Shown here one piece after another: positions 1 to 7,902 of a DNA stretch of 21,882 bases. Every line of letters starts with the position of its first letter. The first letter of the stretch is position 1. The position numbers and the translations under genes are program-made. A model generated the notes under the pieces. It was not told where the DNA came from. It saw nothing but the letters and a program-made list of their open reading frames with translations, and made no database searches. The DNA comes from Betaproteobacteria bacterium UBA5216. GTDB taxonomy: Bacteria > Pseudomonadota > Gammaproteobacteria > Burkholderiales > SG8-41. Where the stretch lies: contig DHVE01000001.1 in NCBI GenBank assembly GCA_002412495.1, positions 1 through 21,882 on the forward strand. Reading direction: 5' to 3'.

Positions 1-77
1 CGCCGCAAAGCAAAGTAGAAACATTACACCATCAGCGTGCATTGCAAATTGCACCCATTGCCACAGGAAACGCCCCC

Positions 78-1235
78 ATGGCTCGCGTAAAACTCATTCA
101 GAACAAAGAAGACATCGCGCCGGCGCACTACCCGCTATTCGCGGAACTCGCCGCGCTGCGCGGCCGAATCAGCGGCCCTTCCACGATCATGTTGCACAGC
201 CCCGGCCTCGCCCGACCGTGGAACGAGGTCGGCGAATACCTGCACCGCCGCAGCATCGTCGCGCCGCAATACGCGGAACTGGCGGTCAGCGTGGCGGCAA
301 GGGTATACGACTGCGCGTACGTGTGGGCCGCGCACGTCCCACAGGCACGCAAGGCCGGTGTCAGTGAAGCCACCTTTGTGGCGGTGGCTCGCGATGACAC
401 GACGGACGGCCTGCCCGCCGGGGAAGCGGCCATCATTCAGTACACACGTCAACTGCTGCGCGACAACCGTATTGACAGCGCGGTGTTCGATCCGCTGCTT
501 GCCACGCACGGCGCGCGCTGGATGGTTGAACTCACCGGATGGATCGGCCGCTACAGCGCCCTGTCCTTGGTGCTCAACACGTTCGAGGTGCTGCCTGCGG
601 CGGGCAAGGAGCCTTTACCTGAACGGCAGGCCGGTATACTCGTGCCGCGCGAGCATGTCAGAGCGCCGCTCCGCGCGCCCCGCGTTGCGCTGCTCAGTTC
701 GCGTGAACTGGCGATGCAAGCCGATCCCGCCGCGCCGCCGGTATTCGACACCATCGCGGAAGGACGCAAAAGCGTGCGCGGCCCCTTCGCCGCGCTGCTG
801 CACAGTCCGCCGCTGTGCCAAACCGTGTTCGACGTCAGCAACTATCTGCGCTTTGCATCCCTGTTGCCCGCGCGGACGCGCGAGTTGGTCACCATCGTCG
901 CTGCCCGCGAGCACGACTGCCCCTATGTGTGGGCTTCTCACGCAGCCGCCGCACGTCGCGAGGGCGTGCCGGACAGCACGATCACCCTCGTTCGCGATCA
1001 CGGTGACACCACGTCACTGGCGCCGGACGATGCCGGCGCGATTGATTTCGCACGACAAGTGCTGCGCAATCACCGTGTCACGCAACCGCTGTTCGACCGC
1101 CTGCGCGATACCCATGGCGCGCCGTGGCTGGTGGAGTTGACCGCGCTGATCGGTCATTACCGCGTGATCACCGCCACGCTGAATGCGTTCGAGGTTGCGC
1201 CGGCGGCCGGCGCGGAGCCACTACCCCCGGCATGA
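78..1235 (+). CDS. Tandem carboxymuconolactone decarboxylase (CMD/AhpD-fold)-like protein
   Basis: The 385-residue protein consists of two copies of the same roughly 185-residue domain (about 1-185 and 195-385). Each copy carries the CMD-like helix motif: YDCAYVWAAH (C79, H86) in the first and HDCPYVWASH (C281, H288) in the second, followed by A-R-K/R-x-G-V. Known CMD-fold proteins are small helical proteins, either decarboxylases of the protocatechuate pathway or AhpD-type thiol oxidoreductases. Here the AhpD CxxC pair is absent and each half keeps a single Cys plus a His, so a disulfide reductase role is unlikely and the substrate is unknown. The ATG at 78 is preferred over a TTG at 42 in the same frame because ACAGGAAA lies about 8 bases upstream of it. 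No signal peptide is seen, so it should be cytoplasmic. Family assignment is fairly sure; function is not. Confidence 0.85.
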   Translation: MARVKLIQNKEDIAPAHYPLFAELAALRGRISGPSTIMLHSPGLARPWNEVGEYLHRRSIVAPQYAELAVSVAARVYDCAYVWAAHVPQARKAGVSEATFVAVARDDTTDGLPAGEAAIIQYTRQLLRDNRIDSAVFDPLLATHGARWMVELTGWIGRYSALSLVLNTFEVLPAAGKEPLPERQAGILVPREHVRAPLRAPRVALLSSRELAMQADPAAPPVFDTIAEGRKSVRGPFAALLHSPPLCQTVFDVSNYLRFASLLPARTRELVTIVAAREHDCPYVWASHAAAARREGVPDSTITLVRDHGDTTSLAPDDAGAIDFARQVLRNHRVTQPLFDRLRDTHGAPWLVELTALIGHYRVITATLNAFEVAPAAGAEPLPPA

Positions 1236-1307
1236 CATGCGGCTGAAAAGCCGTCAGGGCGTTAACCGATTCAAGTTTGCCATGTCCGCATGCGACCTTG
1301 TCATTGA

Positions 1308-1697
1308 TCAATCATGCGCCGGTATGAACAGGGGACGCGTCACCCACGATAACCTGGGCGCGGCACCCTTGGGCATATCGTGATGAAGCAAGCGCCGCTC
1401 CGACGTGACGACGCGCAGAATCGCATTTTCATCCGCTGCCACATTCGCGGTTTGCAGTTGCCGCATTTCGTCCGTGCTCACGGGAACCGCCACCCACGTT
1501 TGCGGATCGTCCCCGTCCGCCCAATCGACGCATTCGCAAAACAGCGTCAGAAAATGCTGCCCGCAGGCATCACAACGCCGGATCGACACCATAAAGTGCG
1601 ATTCGTCTGCCAATTCGGCAACGCACCGCGCCTTGCGTATGGCCGCTTTGGCGGCAAGACTGTCGTTGCCGAGACAGATGCATGGGTCGGACGTCAT
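1308..1697 (-). CDS. Small cysteine-rich (zinc-ribbon-like) hypothetical protein
   Basis: This 129-residue protein has CDAC at residues 42-45 and CEC at 54-56, a CxxC...CxC arrangement that could bind zinc, plus C6, C8 and C25 near the N-terminus. The segment DWADGDDPQTWVAVPV looks like conserved coding sequence rather than shadow: the overlapping plus-strand frames give only basic, low-complexity translations. There is no signal peptide and no recognised catalytic domain. The gene is convergent with the CMD-like gene and divergent from the cupin gene. The start codon (1695-1697) has no strong Shine-Dalgarno sequence. I do not recognise the family; a metal-binding or regulatory role is only a guess. 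Confidence 0.65.
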   Translation of the reverse strand: MTSDPCICLGNDSLAAKAAIRKARCVAELADESHFMVSIRRCDACGQHFLTLFCECVDWADGDDPQTWVAVPVSTDEMRQLQTANVAADENAILRVVTSERRLLHHDMPKGAAPRLSWVTRPLFIPAHD

Positions 1698-1755
1698 GGT
1701 AAAACGCCTGCCTCATCCTGCGTCGTCATACCGATTCCTTTCTGCCCTGGCAAAG

Positions 1756-1779
1756 CACCGTGGCATGCACCGTGGCATG
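1756..1779. repeat. Tandem 12-bp direct repeat in a divergent promoter region
   Basis: CACCGTGGCATG occurs twice head to tail (1756-1767 and 1768-1779), followed by a partial extra GCATG at 1780-1784. It lies in the 141-bp gap between the divergent cysteine-rich gene and the cupin gene, where a regulator could bind two adjacent sites. No promoter boxes could be assigned with confidence. Confidence 0.7.
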
Positions 1780-1838
1780 GCATGTCGCTTTATTGTAGCC
1801 TTCGCGAACCCCAAACGTAAAAGTGTATCGAAACACCC

Positions 1839-2450
1839 ATGACAGGCTTCATCCGCAGAGTCGTCACCGGCCACGACAAATCAGGCAAGGCGATTGTGTT
1901 GTCCGACGGCCTTACGCCGACATTAAAAACAAACCCGCTGCGCCCCGGCCATCAATCCACCGAAGTGTGGCGCACCGGCGCCATGCCCGCGCCGATCACG
2001 GCCACGGAGCCGGACCCCACGTTTCCCGGCCCCGACACGATTCATCCCGCGCCGCGCGGCACGGTGATACGCGTCGCCGAATGGGCGCCCGAGCCGAAGG
2101 AAATCCGCGACATGTCGCCGGAGACCGCGCGTGAAATTTTTCGCGCCATGGGCAATGAAAACGCGTCCATGCACGGGCGTGGCGGGCGGCATCCCATCAT
2201 GCACCGCACCGAGACCATCGATTACGCCGTGATCCTCGAAGGCGAACTGACGCTGATCCTTGATGACGAAGATGTGCTGCTCAAACACGGCGACGTCGTC
2301 GTGCAGCGCGGCACCAGTCACTCGTGGGCGAATCGCTCGGACAAGCCGTGCAAAATCCTGTTTGTGCTGATCGACGGCCAATATGATCCGGCCTTGCGAC
2401 AATCAATTGATCAACCTCACCCTCAATCTTCCCCGAAGGAGAAAAAATGA
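1839..2450 (+). CDS. Cupin-domain protein
   Basis: The 203-residue protein has one cupin barrel in its C-terminal half. Cupin motif 1 is around H118-E134 (HPIMHRTETIDYAVILEGE), and motif 2 is GDVVVQRGTSHSWAN (about 151-165) with the second metal-ligand candidate H161. Cupins of this kind usually bind a divalent metal and act on small carboxylates or aromatic compounds, or serve as binding proteins; nothing here fixes the substrate. Residues 1-100 form an N-terminal extension of no recognised type. No signal peptide is seen. The ATG at 1839 lacks a clear Shine-Dalgarno sequence, so the start is less certain than the domain. The stop codon overlaps the start of the NIPSNAP gene (ATGA), implying co-translation. 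Confidence 0.88.
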   Translation: MTGFIRRVVTGHDKSGKAIVLSDGLTPTLKTNPLRPGHQSTEVWRTGAMPAPITATEPDPTFPGPDTIHPAPRGTVIRVAEWAPEPKEIRDMSPETAREIFRAMGNENASMHGRGGRHPIMHRTETIDYAVILEGELTLILDDEDVLLKHGDVVVQRGTSHSWANRSDKPCKILFVLIDGQYDPALRQSIDQPHPQSSPKEKK

Positions 2451-2839
2451 TCCTCGAAGAACGCATGTACACCCTGCGCGTACATCAAGTACACGGCTTT
2501 CTGAAAATTTACGAAAAAGAGGCGCTGCCGATCATCACCAAGCACCTCGGCAACATGGTCGGCTTTTATGTCAGCGAAGTCGGCATGCAGAACATGATCG
2601 TGCACATGTGGGCTTACAAAGACTGGAACGACCGCGAGCGGCGGCGCAAAAAACTGTTTGCCGATCCGGCGTGGCACGCCTACCGCGTGAAAAATTCCGA
2701 CAAGATCGTGACGCAGGATACCCGCGTGCTGAAGACCACGCCATTTTTTGAACCAGTGCTCAAAGCCATGATCAAGGGCGGTGCGACGGTGGATTTGAGC
2801 GGCAGGAAAAAAACCCCGGCCAAAAGCCGCGCGCGATAA
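2447..2839 (+). CDS. NIPSNAP family protein
   Basis: The 130-residue protein matches the NIPSNAP ferredoxin-like fold. It begins EERMYTLRVHQVHGFLKIY, has the central strand MIVHMWAYKDWNDRERRRK, then LFADPAWHAYRVK, a pattern typical of these small alpha-beta barrel proteins. Bacterial members often sit in catabolic or detoxification operons and their chemistry is mostly unknown. A strong ribosome binding site (GAAGGAG) precedes the ATG, and the start overlaps the cupin stop by four bases, so the two are one transcriptional and translational unit. The C-terminus is short, basic and Lys/Arg-rich (GRKKTPAKSRAR). The gene is convergent with the Bug receptor that follows. Confidence 0.88.
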   Translation: MILEERMYTLRVHQVHGFLKIYEKEALPIITKHLGNMVGFYVSEVGMQNMIVHMWAYKDWNDRERRRKKLFADPAWHAYRVKNSDKIVTQDTRVLKTTPFFEPVLKAMIKGGATVDLSGRKKTPAKSRAR

Positions 2840-2858
2840 ATCGCTACTGCGTAGCTCG

Positions 2859-3833
2859 TTACTGCGCTTTGATGTTCGCGTCGCGGATGACTTTCGCCCA
2901 GGTCGCGGTTTCACGCCGCACCTGCTCGGCGAACGCGGCCTGCGCCAGAAACGCCGCTTCGATGCCCTGACGCGACATCATTTCAATCACCTCCTGGGCC
3001 GCCAACGCCTTGGCGGTTTCGGCTTCGAGCGTGCGCACGATCGGCGCGGGTGTTTTCGCGGGCAAAAACAAGCCATACCAGGAGGTCACGTCAAAGCCCG
3101 CGAAACCCTGCTCGGCTATGGTGGGCATCTCTGGCGCCAGCGCGACGCGTTTCGGCCCGGAAATGCCCAGGCCCTTCAATCGCCCGGATCGCACGTGCGG
3201 CAGTGCCAACACCAGATTGGTGAAATGCGTTTGCACCTCGCCGCCCAGCAGGGCCGCCGTTGCCGGTGCACCGCCCTTGTACGGGATATGCGTCATGTTC
3301 AGGCCGGCGCGCATGCGGAACAGTTCCATCGCGAGGTTCGAGGGGGAGCCCATGCCCGCCGATGAATAGTTGATCGGCGCACTGCGCGCCTTGGCCAGTT
3401 CAATAAACGATTTAAGATTGTCGGCCTTGACCGACGGATGAATCAGCAACAGGTATTGCCCATAGGTCACGCGGCAGACAGGAATCAGTTCTGTCGCCAC
3501 ATCGAACGACAGCTTGTACAGCGTCGGGTTAACGGTGACCATGGTGTTCAGGCCGAGAAACACGGTGTGCCCGTCGGGCGTGGCGCGCGCCACGATTTCA
3601 GAGGCGATATTACCCGCCGCGCCGCCGCGATTGTCGAGCACCCAGGGCTGCCCCAACGTTTCATGCAACCTGGGCGTGATCGCGCGCGCGGCGGCATCGG
3701 CGGCGCCGCCCGGTGCTTGCGGCACCAGCAACCGCACGGGACGCTCGGGACGCCAACTTGCGGTGGCAGCCCATGCGGCTTCGCAAGCCAAAACGCACGC
3801 CAGCATACCGATCAGTCGCGTCACCGCATTCAT
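2859..3833 (-). CDS. TTT/Bug (TctC-like) periplasmic solute receptor
   Basis: A Bug-family receptor of 324 residues, the usual family length. A Sec signal peptide (about residues 1-22, ending AAWA) is followed by the start of lobe one, RPVRLLVPQAPGGAADAAAR, in which the Asp after the APGG loop is the usual ligand-anchoring residue. The family hallmarks GQPWVLDNRGGAAGNIA, ATPDGHTVFLG and MTHIPYKGGAPA are all present. Bug proteins bind carboxylates and similar small molecules in the periplasm, sometimes delivering them to a TctAB permease. No TctA or TctB gene is in the window. Its ATG overlaps the stop of the upstream receptor by four bases and lacks its own strong Shine-Dalgarno, so translation is probably coupled. 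Ligand unknown. Confidence 0.93.
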   Translation of the reverse strand: MNAVTRLIGMLACVLACEAAWAATASWRPERPVRLLVPQAPGGAADAAARAITPRLHETLGQPWVLDNRGGAAGNIASEIVARATPDGHTVFLGLNTMVTVNPTLYKLSFDVATELIPVCRVTYGQYLLLIHPSVKADNLKSFIELAKARSAPINYSSAGMGSPSNLAMELFRMRAGLNMTHIPYKGGAPATAALLGGEVQTHFTNLVLALPHVRSGRLKGLGISGPKRVALAPEMPTIAEQGFAGFDVTSWYGLFLPAKTPAPIVRTLEAETAKALAAQEVIEMMSRQGIEAAFLAQAAFAEQVRRETATWAKVIRDANIKAQ

Positions 3834-4816
3834 TTTTTCGCCAGCTCCAAGTCGACCAGAAACGCCTTGATGTCGGCGTAATCTTCTTCCATGTATTTTT
3901 TGAGCCGCGCCGCACCCATGAATTCGGCAAGCCCGTTCAGCGTGACCATTTCATTTTTCCACTCGGGAGTTTCCGTCAGCCGCTGAAAATTACTTTCCCA
4001 ATAAGCCACTTGGGGAGCGCTCATGCCTTTGGGCCCGAACACGCCGCGCCAGTTCGACACCACTGAATTCGCGCCCTGCTCGCGCCAGGTGGGAATGCCC
4101 GCGAAAAATCCCGGCAGCCGCTGCGCCGACGAGACCGCGATCACGCGTACCGCGCCCGTTTTCATGTGCGGCACCCAACTGCCCACCGACACCGGCACCG
4201 CGTCGATGTGACCGCCGAGCATCGCGGTAATCGCCAGCGCGCCTGACTGAAACACCACGTTGCGCGTCTTGCGGATATCGACGCCCGCGCTTTTCAGCGC
4301 GCCCGCCACGCCCTGGTGATTGGTGTTGCCGATGCTGGTGGCAATGCCAAAACTCAACGCAGCCGGATCTTTCTTCAGCCGCTCGATGAGATCGCGGCCT
4401 GACTTTATCGGCGAATCCGCCTTCACCGCCACACCGATGTATTCGCCGAACAAATTCGCCACCGGCGTGAGTTCGGTATACGGCGCGACACTGCGCCCCA
4501 TGGCATGCGTGGTCAACACCGATTTGCCGGTGTGAAAAAGATAATGGCCGTTGCCCGCGAACTGGTTCAGATACGTTTGCGCCACCGCGCCGCCGCCCCC
4601 GGTGCGGTTTTGCACCGAGACCGCGGTTTCCACGAACTTGTGCGTCTGAAACACGGCCTGCATCAGTCGCGCCATGCGGTCGGGACCGCAACCGGGCGCG
4701 CAGTTGACGATGATTTCAACCGGCTGTTCGGGCTTCCAGCCTTGCGCCCGTACGGCCAGGGGTAACGCCGTCAGCAGCAACGCCACAAATATTGAAACAG
4801 ACGAATGCCGGTACAT
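3830..4816 (-). CDS. TTT/Bug-family periplasmic receptor, divergent, with cysteines in the ligand loop
   Basis: A 328-residue Bug-type receptor. The start at 4816 (MYRHSS) is chosen because GCGAGGA lies just upstream; an in-frame ATG twelve codons earlier has no such site. A signal peptide spans about residues 1-24 (ending AVRA). The ligand loop, normally APGGGTD, reads NCAPGCGPD here, putting two cysteines around the Pro-Gly turn while keeping the Asp. Other family positions are altered too: NRTGGGGAVAQ replaces NRPGAGGNIA, and the PDGYT element is missing. It still ends with the usual C-terminal lobe. It is the first gene of a two-gene operon with the receptor above and is more divergent than the other four receptors in the window. 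Confidence 0.88.
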   Translation of the reverse strand: MYRHSSVSIFVALLLTALPLAVRAQGWKPEQPVEIIVNCAPGCGPDRMARLMQAVFQTHKFVETAVSVQNRTGGGGAVAQTYLNQFAGNGHYLFHTGKSVLTTHAMGRSVAPYTELTPVANLFGEYIGVAVKADSPIKSGRDLIERLKKDPAALSFGIATSIGNTNHQGVAGALKSAGVDIRKTRNVVFQSGALAITAMLGGHIDAVPVSVGSWVPHMKTGAVRVIAVSSAQRLPGFFAGIPTWREQGANSVVSNWRGVFGPKGMSAPQVAYWESNFQRLTETPEWKNEMVTLNGLAEFMGAARLKKYMEEDYADIKAFLVDLELAKK

Positions 4817-4931
4817 GGGATTTTCCTCGCGATTCCGGGTACGTTTGCTCACACTTTTTTATTTCACGAAGAATACACGAACCGGCATACTATCCGCTTC
4901 GCCAAAACCGCCGAATCAAGACTCACGCATC

Positions 4932-5258
4932 ATGCTGGAACTCCTGGGACTGTTCGTCCTCCTACTGCTGGGCTGGCTGTGGTACGACAGCCTGGAAGCG
5001 CGTGAGGCCGCCGTGCGCGCGTCGCGCCGTGCCTGCGAAGCCGAGGGGCTGCTGTTTCTCGATGACACCGTCGGCATTGTGAGTCTGAAACCGGCGCGCG
5101 ACACCGAAGGGCGGCTGAAACTGCAGCGCGCTTATGATTTCGAGTATAGCGACACGGGCAATAACCGCAGACAAGGCAGCGTGGTGATGCTCGGCAAACG
5201 CGTTGCGCTGCTCAATGTAGGCTTGCGCACCGCGCCCGATGTCGTCACACTACATTGA
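4932..5258 (+). CDS. DUF3301 membrane-anchored protein
   Basis: A 108-residue protein beginning with a transmembrane helix (LELLGLFVLLLLGWLW, about residues 2-17), then YDSLEAREAAVRASRRAC and GLLFLDDTVGIVSLKPARD, the typical DUF3301 pattern of gamma- and betaproteobacteria. The remainder is a short beta-rich cytoplasmic domain (RLKLQRAYDFEYSDTGNNRR, GSVVMLGKRV). The ATG at 4932 is chosen because the helix starts there; an upstream in-frame extension only encodes sequence antisense to the Bug receptor. Function of the family is unknown. The gene diverges from the Bug pair and precedes the TonB-like gene on the same strand. Confidence 0.85.
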   Translation: MLELLGLFVLLLLGWLWYDSLEAREAAVRASRRACEAEGLLFLDDTVGIVSLKPARDTEGRLKLQRAYDFEYSDTGNNRRQGSVVMLGKRVALLNVGLRTAPDVVTLH

Positions 5259-5275
5259 GCGGATGCATTATAAGC

Positions 5276-5298
5276 ATATGTTTTTACATGTTTTTTTT
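5276..5298 (+). terminator. Possible weak AT-rich terminator
   Basis: ATATGT (5276-5281) pairs with ACATGT (5286-5291), with one G-U pair and a TTTT loop, and is followed by a run of T to 5298. The geometry fits an intrinsic terminator after the DUF3301 gene, but the stem is only six weak pairs. The downstream gene has no obvious promoter of its own, so read-through is possible. Confidence 0.3.
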
Positions 5299-5320
5299 AT
5301 AAACCAGCAACCCGCGCGCA

Positions 5321-6169
5321 ATGCGTGACTGGGCGGACAACAAGCTCTACCGGCGCGATGGCATCACCATCTCGTCGTTCCAGCTTGCGATAGCGTTTTC
5401 GGTGCTGCTGCATCTGGCTGTGTTATGGCAATGGAAAATGCAAAAGCCGCTGCCCGATCTGACGCCGCCATCGATAACGGTCAAGCTGGAGCCCATACCG
5501 GGCCCGCCCCCGGCCATCGTGGTGCCACCGCCGCCGCAAAGCCGCGCCGCGCCACCCGCCCCCCCCGTGGCACGCGCACCCGCGACACCCGCACCACGTG
5601 CGCCCGCGCCCCCGCCCGCGCCCCCGGTTATCGCAACGGCACCGCCCGTGGCCGGCGAAACCGCCCCACCGCCAGCGCCACCGATGCGCGCGCCGCCGGC
5701 CGAGGATTTCGCTGCCTTTGTCGAGGCGCGCCGCCGTGCGCGGGGCGAGCCTTCAGCCGCCGCGCCAGCTGAAGATGAAAACGCACGCGCCACGCGTCTG
5801 GCGGTGGCTAACCTGTCCACCGCGAAAGCCCAGGGCGTGGGTTACGACCCCAATCGCAGCGGCGGCATTTTCACCATGAAAAGCCGTGGCGTCGATTACG
5901 CCGAATTCATGTTTAACGGTTGGCACACGGATGCACGCCGCAACCTGCAGCAACTGGTTGAAGTGCGCAAAGGCGGCAATGAAAACATCGAGCTGGCCGT
6001 GGTGCGCAAAATGATTGAAATCATCCGCGCCAATGTGCAGGGCGATTTTCAGTGGCGCTCGCACCGCATGAACAGAGTGGTGACGCTATCCGCCCGGCAA
6101 CAGGACAACGCGGGGCTGGAAGAATTCCTGATGCGGGAATTCTTCTACAACCCGCGCATTGCGCCTTAA
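5321..6169 (+). CDS. TonB-like proline-rich single-pass membrane protein
   Basis: A 282-residue protein with a short cytoplasmic N-terminus, one membrane helix (about residues 20-38, including AFSVLLHLAVLWQW, with the TonB-like S..LH pattern), and a Pro/Ala-rich periplasm-spanning stretch (about 49-126). A charged linker leads to a folded C-terminal domain (about 180-278) containing GGIFTMKSRGVDYAEFMF, WHTDARRN, EVRKGGNENIELAVVRKMI and NRVVTLSARQQDNAGLEEF. The layout resembles TonB or TolA energy transducers, but the C-terminal domain lacks a standard TonB signature that I can recognise, and no ExbB/ExbD genes are nearby. The ATG at 5321 has no clear Shine-Dalgarno sequence. It follows the DUF3301 gene by 62 bases and converges with the PQQ cluster. 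Architecture is certain, role uncertain. Confidence 0.82.
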   Translation: MRDWADNKLYRRDGITISSFQLAIAFSVLLHLAVLWQWKMQKPLPDLTPPSITVKLEPIPGPPPAIVVPPPPQSRAAPPAPPVARAPATPAPRAPAPPPAPPVIATAPPVAGETAPPPAPPMRAPPAEDFAAFVEARRRARGEPSAAAPAEDENARATRLAVANLSTAKAQGVGYDPNRSGGIFTMKSRGVDYAEFMFNGWHTDARRNLQQLVEVRKGGNENIELAVVRKMIEIIRANVQGDFQWRSHRMNRVVTLSARQQDNAGLEEFLMREFFYNPRIAP

Positions 6170-6183
6170 AACGCCGCTTTCGA

Positions 6184-7857
6184 TCAGTCCTTCATCAATG
6201 CAAACGTCCACACCGACCCACCGGTGGGGATGACATTGCCCGCCGAGCGGCTGGGATTGCTGCCGCCGCGTCCCGACAGCACCGTCACGTACTGCACGCC
6301 CTTGTGCGTATAGGTGATGGGCGGCGCGTTGACGCTGGAACCGGTTTTGAACTGCCACAACTGTTTGCCGTCGGCCTGATCAAGTGCGATCACTTCGCCC
6401 GTGAGCTTGCCGGTGAACAGCAATCCGCCATCGGTACCCAGCGTGCCCGCCGACACCGCGAAGTCGCGCAGCGGAATCTTCCACGCGGTTTTGCCGGTAA
6501 GCGGATTCATCGCCACGTGATAGCCGGTGATCTCGGGAACTTTGGAGCTGGAATCCACCCCGATGTAGCTCGCGCCCACTTGCAGCTTCACGTCCACAAA
6601 TTTCATCACGCGGAAAATTTCCCATGAATTCAGATACAGCATCCCGGTTTTCTGGTTGAACGCGGACAGCGTGGCATTGGTGCCCAGCCGCGGATTCAGA
6701 TCGATGGTCTCGCCCTTGATTGCGCGATCAAGCAGATCGGTGAGCACCGGTTTGCCGGTTTTCAGATCGATATACTTCGCCCAGTTTTGATTGGTAAATG
6801 GATGTGCGGCGATGGGCTTGCCGTTCGTGCGGTCAAGCACATACACAAAACCGTTTTTGTTGACGTTGATCAGCACCTTGCGCGGCTTGCCGTCGATCTG
6901 AATGTCGGCGACGATATTTTCCGCCGTGGCATCGAAGTCGAAGCTGTCATTGGGCAGGAACTGGTAGTACCACGCCATCTCGCCGGTCTTGGGTTTGATC
7001 GCGATCACGCTGGCAGTAAACAGGCTATCCATGCCCATGCGGTATTTCGGGTTATACGGCTCGGCGTTGCCGGTACCGACAAACACCAGATCCATCTCCG
7101 GATCATACGTGGCCGGTTGCCATGGCGCGCCGCCGCCGTATTTCCAGGCATCGGGCATGTCCTTGTTCGGCCATGTCTCCGACCCCGGTTCTCCCGGAGA
7201 AGGTACGGTCCAGCGCCGCCACAATTGTTTGCCGGTTTCGGGGTCATAGCCATCAACAAAACCGCGTGCGGTGCGGTCGCCGCCCGCGATGCCGGAAATC
7301 AGCACGCCGTTGGCAATCATCGGCTGAACAATGCCGCCGTAACTTTCTTTCCATTCGGCAATCTTGGTCTTCCAGACTTCCTTGCCGGTTTTCATATCGA
7401 GCGCAAGGATGTGCGCATCGATGGTCTGGCGGTACAGCTTGCCGTTATAGATCGTCGCATGCCCGCGCAGATATGCGCCGCCGGTGGTCACGCGCAGCGC
7501 CGCACGATCATATTGCACCGGCGTACGCCAGATTTGACGGCCCGTCGCGACATCAATGGCAAAAGTCCAGTTGCCATTGACCACATACATCACACCGTTG
7601 TAAACGGTCGGCTGCGACAGCTCGCCCATGTCGTTGGCAAGGCTGAAGTTCCACACCGGCACCAGCCGCTTCACATTTGATTTGTTGATCTGAGACAGCG
7701 TGCTCCAGCTCCGGGCGTCGTAGCCCATGCCGTGACTCAGCACGTTGTCGGTGTTGTTGTTCTTATTGAGAATTTCTTCCGCGGTTTGCGCGTGGATCAT
7801 GGTACTCATGGCGCAAGCGCCGCTCAGCAGTGTCGTTACCAGCAGCTTTTTCATCAT
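6184..7857 (-). CDS. PQQ-dependent (methanol/ethanol-type) dehydrogenase C
   Basis: An exported 557-residue eight-bladed quinoprotein. A signal peptide (about 1-23, ending IHA) leads to blades marked by repeated A-x-D-x-x-T-G-K-x-x-W motifs. Active-site equivalents, judged by motif alignment with methanol dehydrogenase, are the catalytic Asp in PNDSFDFDA (D307), with D309 two residues on as in lanthanide-type XoxF enzymes, and the metal-ligand Asn in GTGN (N264). The usual metal-ligand Glu is replaced by D194 (AGGD), and the vicinal Cys-Cys pair is absent (RVTTGG). The start is chosen because GGGAGAGAAG directly precedes ATGATG; the first ATG is taken. It is the last gene of the PQQ/cytochrome cluster, 45 bases after the cytochrome. 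The expected reaction is alcohol or aldehyde oxidation in the periplasm; the substrate is unknown. Confidence 0.9.
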   Translation of the reverse strand: MMKKLLVTTLLSGACAMSTMIHAQTAEEILNKNNNTDNVLSHGMGYDARSWSTLSQINKSNVKRLVPVWNFSLANDMGELSQPTVYNGVMYVVNGNWTFAIDVATGRQIWRTPVQYDRAALRVTTGGAYLRGHATIYNGKLYRQTIDAHILALDMKTGKEVWKTKIAEWKESYGGIVQPMIANGVLISGIAGGDRTARGFVDGYDPETGKQLWRRWTVPSPGEPGSETWPNKDMPDAWKYGGGAPWQPATYDPEMDLVFVGTGNAEPYNPKYRMGMDSLFTASVIAIKPKTGEMAWYYQFLPNDSFDFDATAENIVADIQIDGKPRKVLINVNKNGFVYVLDRTNGKPIAAHPFTNQNWAKYIDLKTGKPVLTDLLDRAIKGETIDLNPRLGTNATLSAFNQKTGMLYLNSWEIFRVMKFVDVKLQVGASYIGVDSSSKVPEITGYHVAMNPLTGKTAWKIPLRDFAVSAGTLGTDGGLLFTGKLTGEVIALDQADGKQLWQFKTGSSVNAPPITYTHKGVQYVTVLSGRGGSNPSRSAGNVIPTGGSVWTFALMKD

Positions 7858-7902
7858 CTTCTCTCTCCCGTTGATCAAAGTGAATCTACCCCTTTTACCC
7901 TT

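Noticed and set aside
42..77. TTG start for the CMD-like protein
   Set aside because: No Shine-Dalgarno precedes it; the ATG at 78 has one at good spacing and begins the conserved domain.
1240..1253. CGGCT-GAAA-AGCCG hairpin as a terminator after the CMD-like gene
   Set aside because: Five-pair stem with a stable tetraloop but no T-tract; not enough to call.
5481..5710. GC-rich Pro codon stretch as a tandem repeat array
   Set aside because: It is the proline-rich linker of the TonB-like protein; the codons vary and there is no regular repeat unit.
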